Assembly: GCA_030428745.1 (NCBI GenBank)
Contig: JAUIEG010000237.1
Span: 1 to 5,128, forward strand
Source of the DNA: Alphaproteobacteria bacterium
Lineage (GTDB): Bacteria; Pseudomonadota; Alphaproteobacteria; Caulobacterales; Parvularculaceae
Direction: 5' to 3'
Length of the DNA stretch: 5,128 bases
Shown: one piece after another, positions 4,734 to 5,128 of the stretch
Numbering within the stretch: position 1 is the first letter of the stretch
How the letters are laid out: the number at the start of each line of letters is the position of its first letter
Made by a program: the position numbers and the translations under genes
The notes under the pieces: model-generated
Told to the model about the DNA's origin: nothing
Databases searched by the model: none
Seen by the model: the letters and a program-made list of their open reading frames with translations, nothing else

Positions 4734-5128
4734 TTAGCCGGCTTGCAGCGCAGCGCGCTCTCGCGCCGCTCTTTCCCGTTCGGCCTGGGTCTCAGCCACT
4801 TTCGGTTTCAACAACGTCCGTTTAATTTCATCGGGGATAGCGTTGTAGATTTTCGGTTCGCCGATTTTCAGGCGTGCGCGTGCATCGGCGAGCGGCATCG
4901 CCAGCAACTCTTCAACGTCATGCTCCAGCACCCATTCGGCGGCGCTCGCATTGCGTCTGGCTTCGGCCAGCGCTTTTTGGATCGGCGCGGAAGGCTGTTC
5001 GAGTTTTTGCGCAATAAAGCCGATGGCGACGATCAACCGGAAGCCCGGATTATAGGTCTGGTGGCGCGTGTAAACGAGATTGCAAAGCTCGCCCAAGGCG
5101 TCTCGGCCATAACCGGTCAACACATGCC
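4734..5128 (-). CDS. unrecognised protein, C-terminal part (5' end outside window)
   Basis: The frame is open to the window edge and ends with TAA at 4736-4734, giving at least 130 residues. A GTG at 5123 could be a start, but the preceding CAT codon is also open and no SD can be judged, so the gene probably continues beyond the window. From that GTG, the visible part has a mixed segment with NPGFRLIVAIGFIAQKLEQP (25-44), an amphipathic helical region (46-85), the motif RLKIGEPKIYNAIPDEIKRT (84-103) and a strongly charged helical tail rich in Glu, Arg and Ala (109-127). There is no obvious membrane segment or catalytic motif, and it looks soluble. I do not recognise the family. It ends 39 bp before thiE on the same strand, and the putative thiE promoter would separate the two. 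Confidence 0.75.
   Translation of the reverse strand, partial: HVLTGYGRDALGELCNLVYTRHQTYNPGFRLIVAIGFIAQKLEQPSAPIQKALAEARRNASAAEWVLEHDVEELLAMPLADARARLKIGEPKIYNAIPDEIKRTLLKPKVAETQAERERAARERAALQAG

Overview
The window is a stretch of high-GC bacterial chromosome in which every supportable gene lies on the minus strand. The protein signatures (RuvC, RuvA, RuvB, an alphaproteobacterial-looking ThiE with a QLRLK motif, Sel1-repeat and DUF3592 proteins) and the GC-rich codon use point to an alphaproteobacterium. I cannot place it to order or genus from sequence alone.

In transcription order (right to left): the 3' part of an unrecognised gene (4734-5128, cut by the window edge); thiE, thiamine-phosphate synthase (4047-4694), perhaps from a near-leaderless mRNA; a 35-residue single-span membrane microprotein with a strong ribosome binding site (3870-3977); an exported Sel1-repeat protein (2865-3836); the Holliday-junction genes ruvC (2322-2822) and ruvA (1689-2321), which abut as TAAATG; a small secreted YegP/DUF1508-like protein (1357-1662); ruvB (288-1322, GTG start); an 82-bp nested palindromic REPIN-like repeat doublet (200-281) just after ruvB; and the 5' end of a DUF3592-type membrane protein gene (1-118), cut by the left edge.

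RuvA, RuvB and RuvC form the branch-migration and resolution complex of homologous recombination. Here the usual ruvA-ruvB adjacency is broken by the YegP-like gene. That gene is distinctly AT-richer than its surroundings (about 47% GC over 1381-1680 by hand count, against above 70% in adjacent ruvA blocks) and looks like an acquired gene riding in a housekeeping operon. Its product has a twin-arginine-like signal peptide and five cysteines, unlike ordinary cytoplasmic YegP proteins. This is the most interesting feature of the window.

The rest is mostly ordinary chromosome. Smaller points worth a second look are the 35-residue membrane protein, possible RNA hairpins at the starts of the DUF3592 and Sel1 genes, the REPIN-like doublet with compensatory changes, and a GTTC-N7-GAAC motif ahead of ruvC. 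I see no CRISPR array, tRNA, rRNA, transposase or phage gene, and no convincing new multi-gene system.
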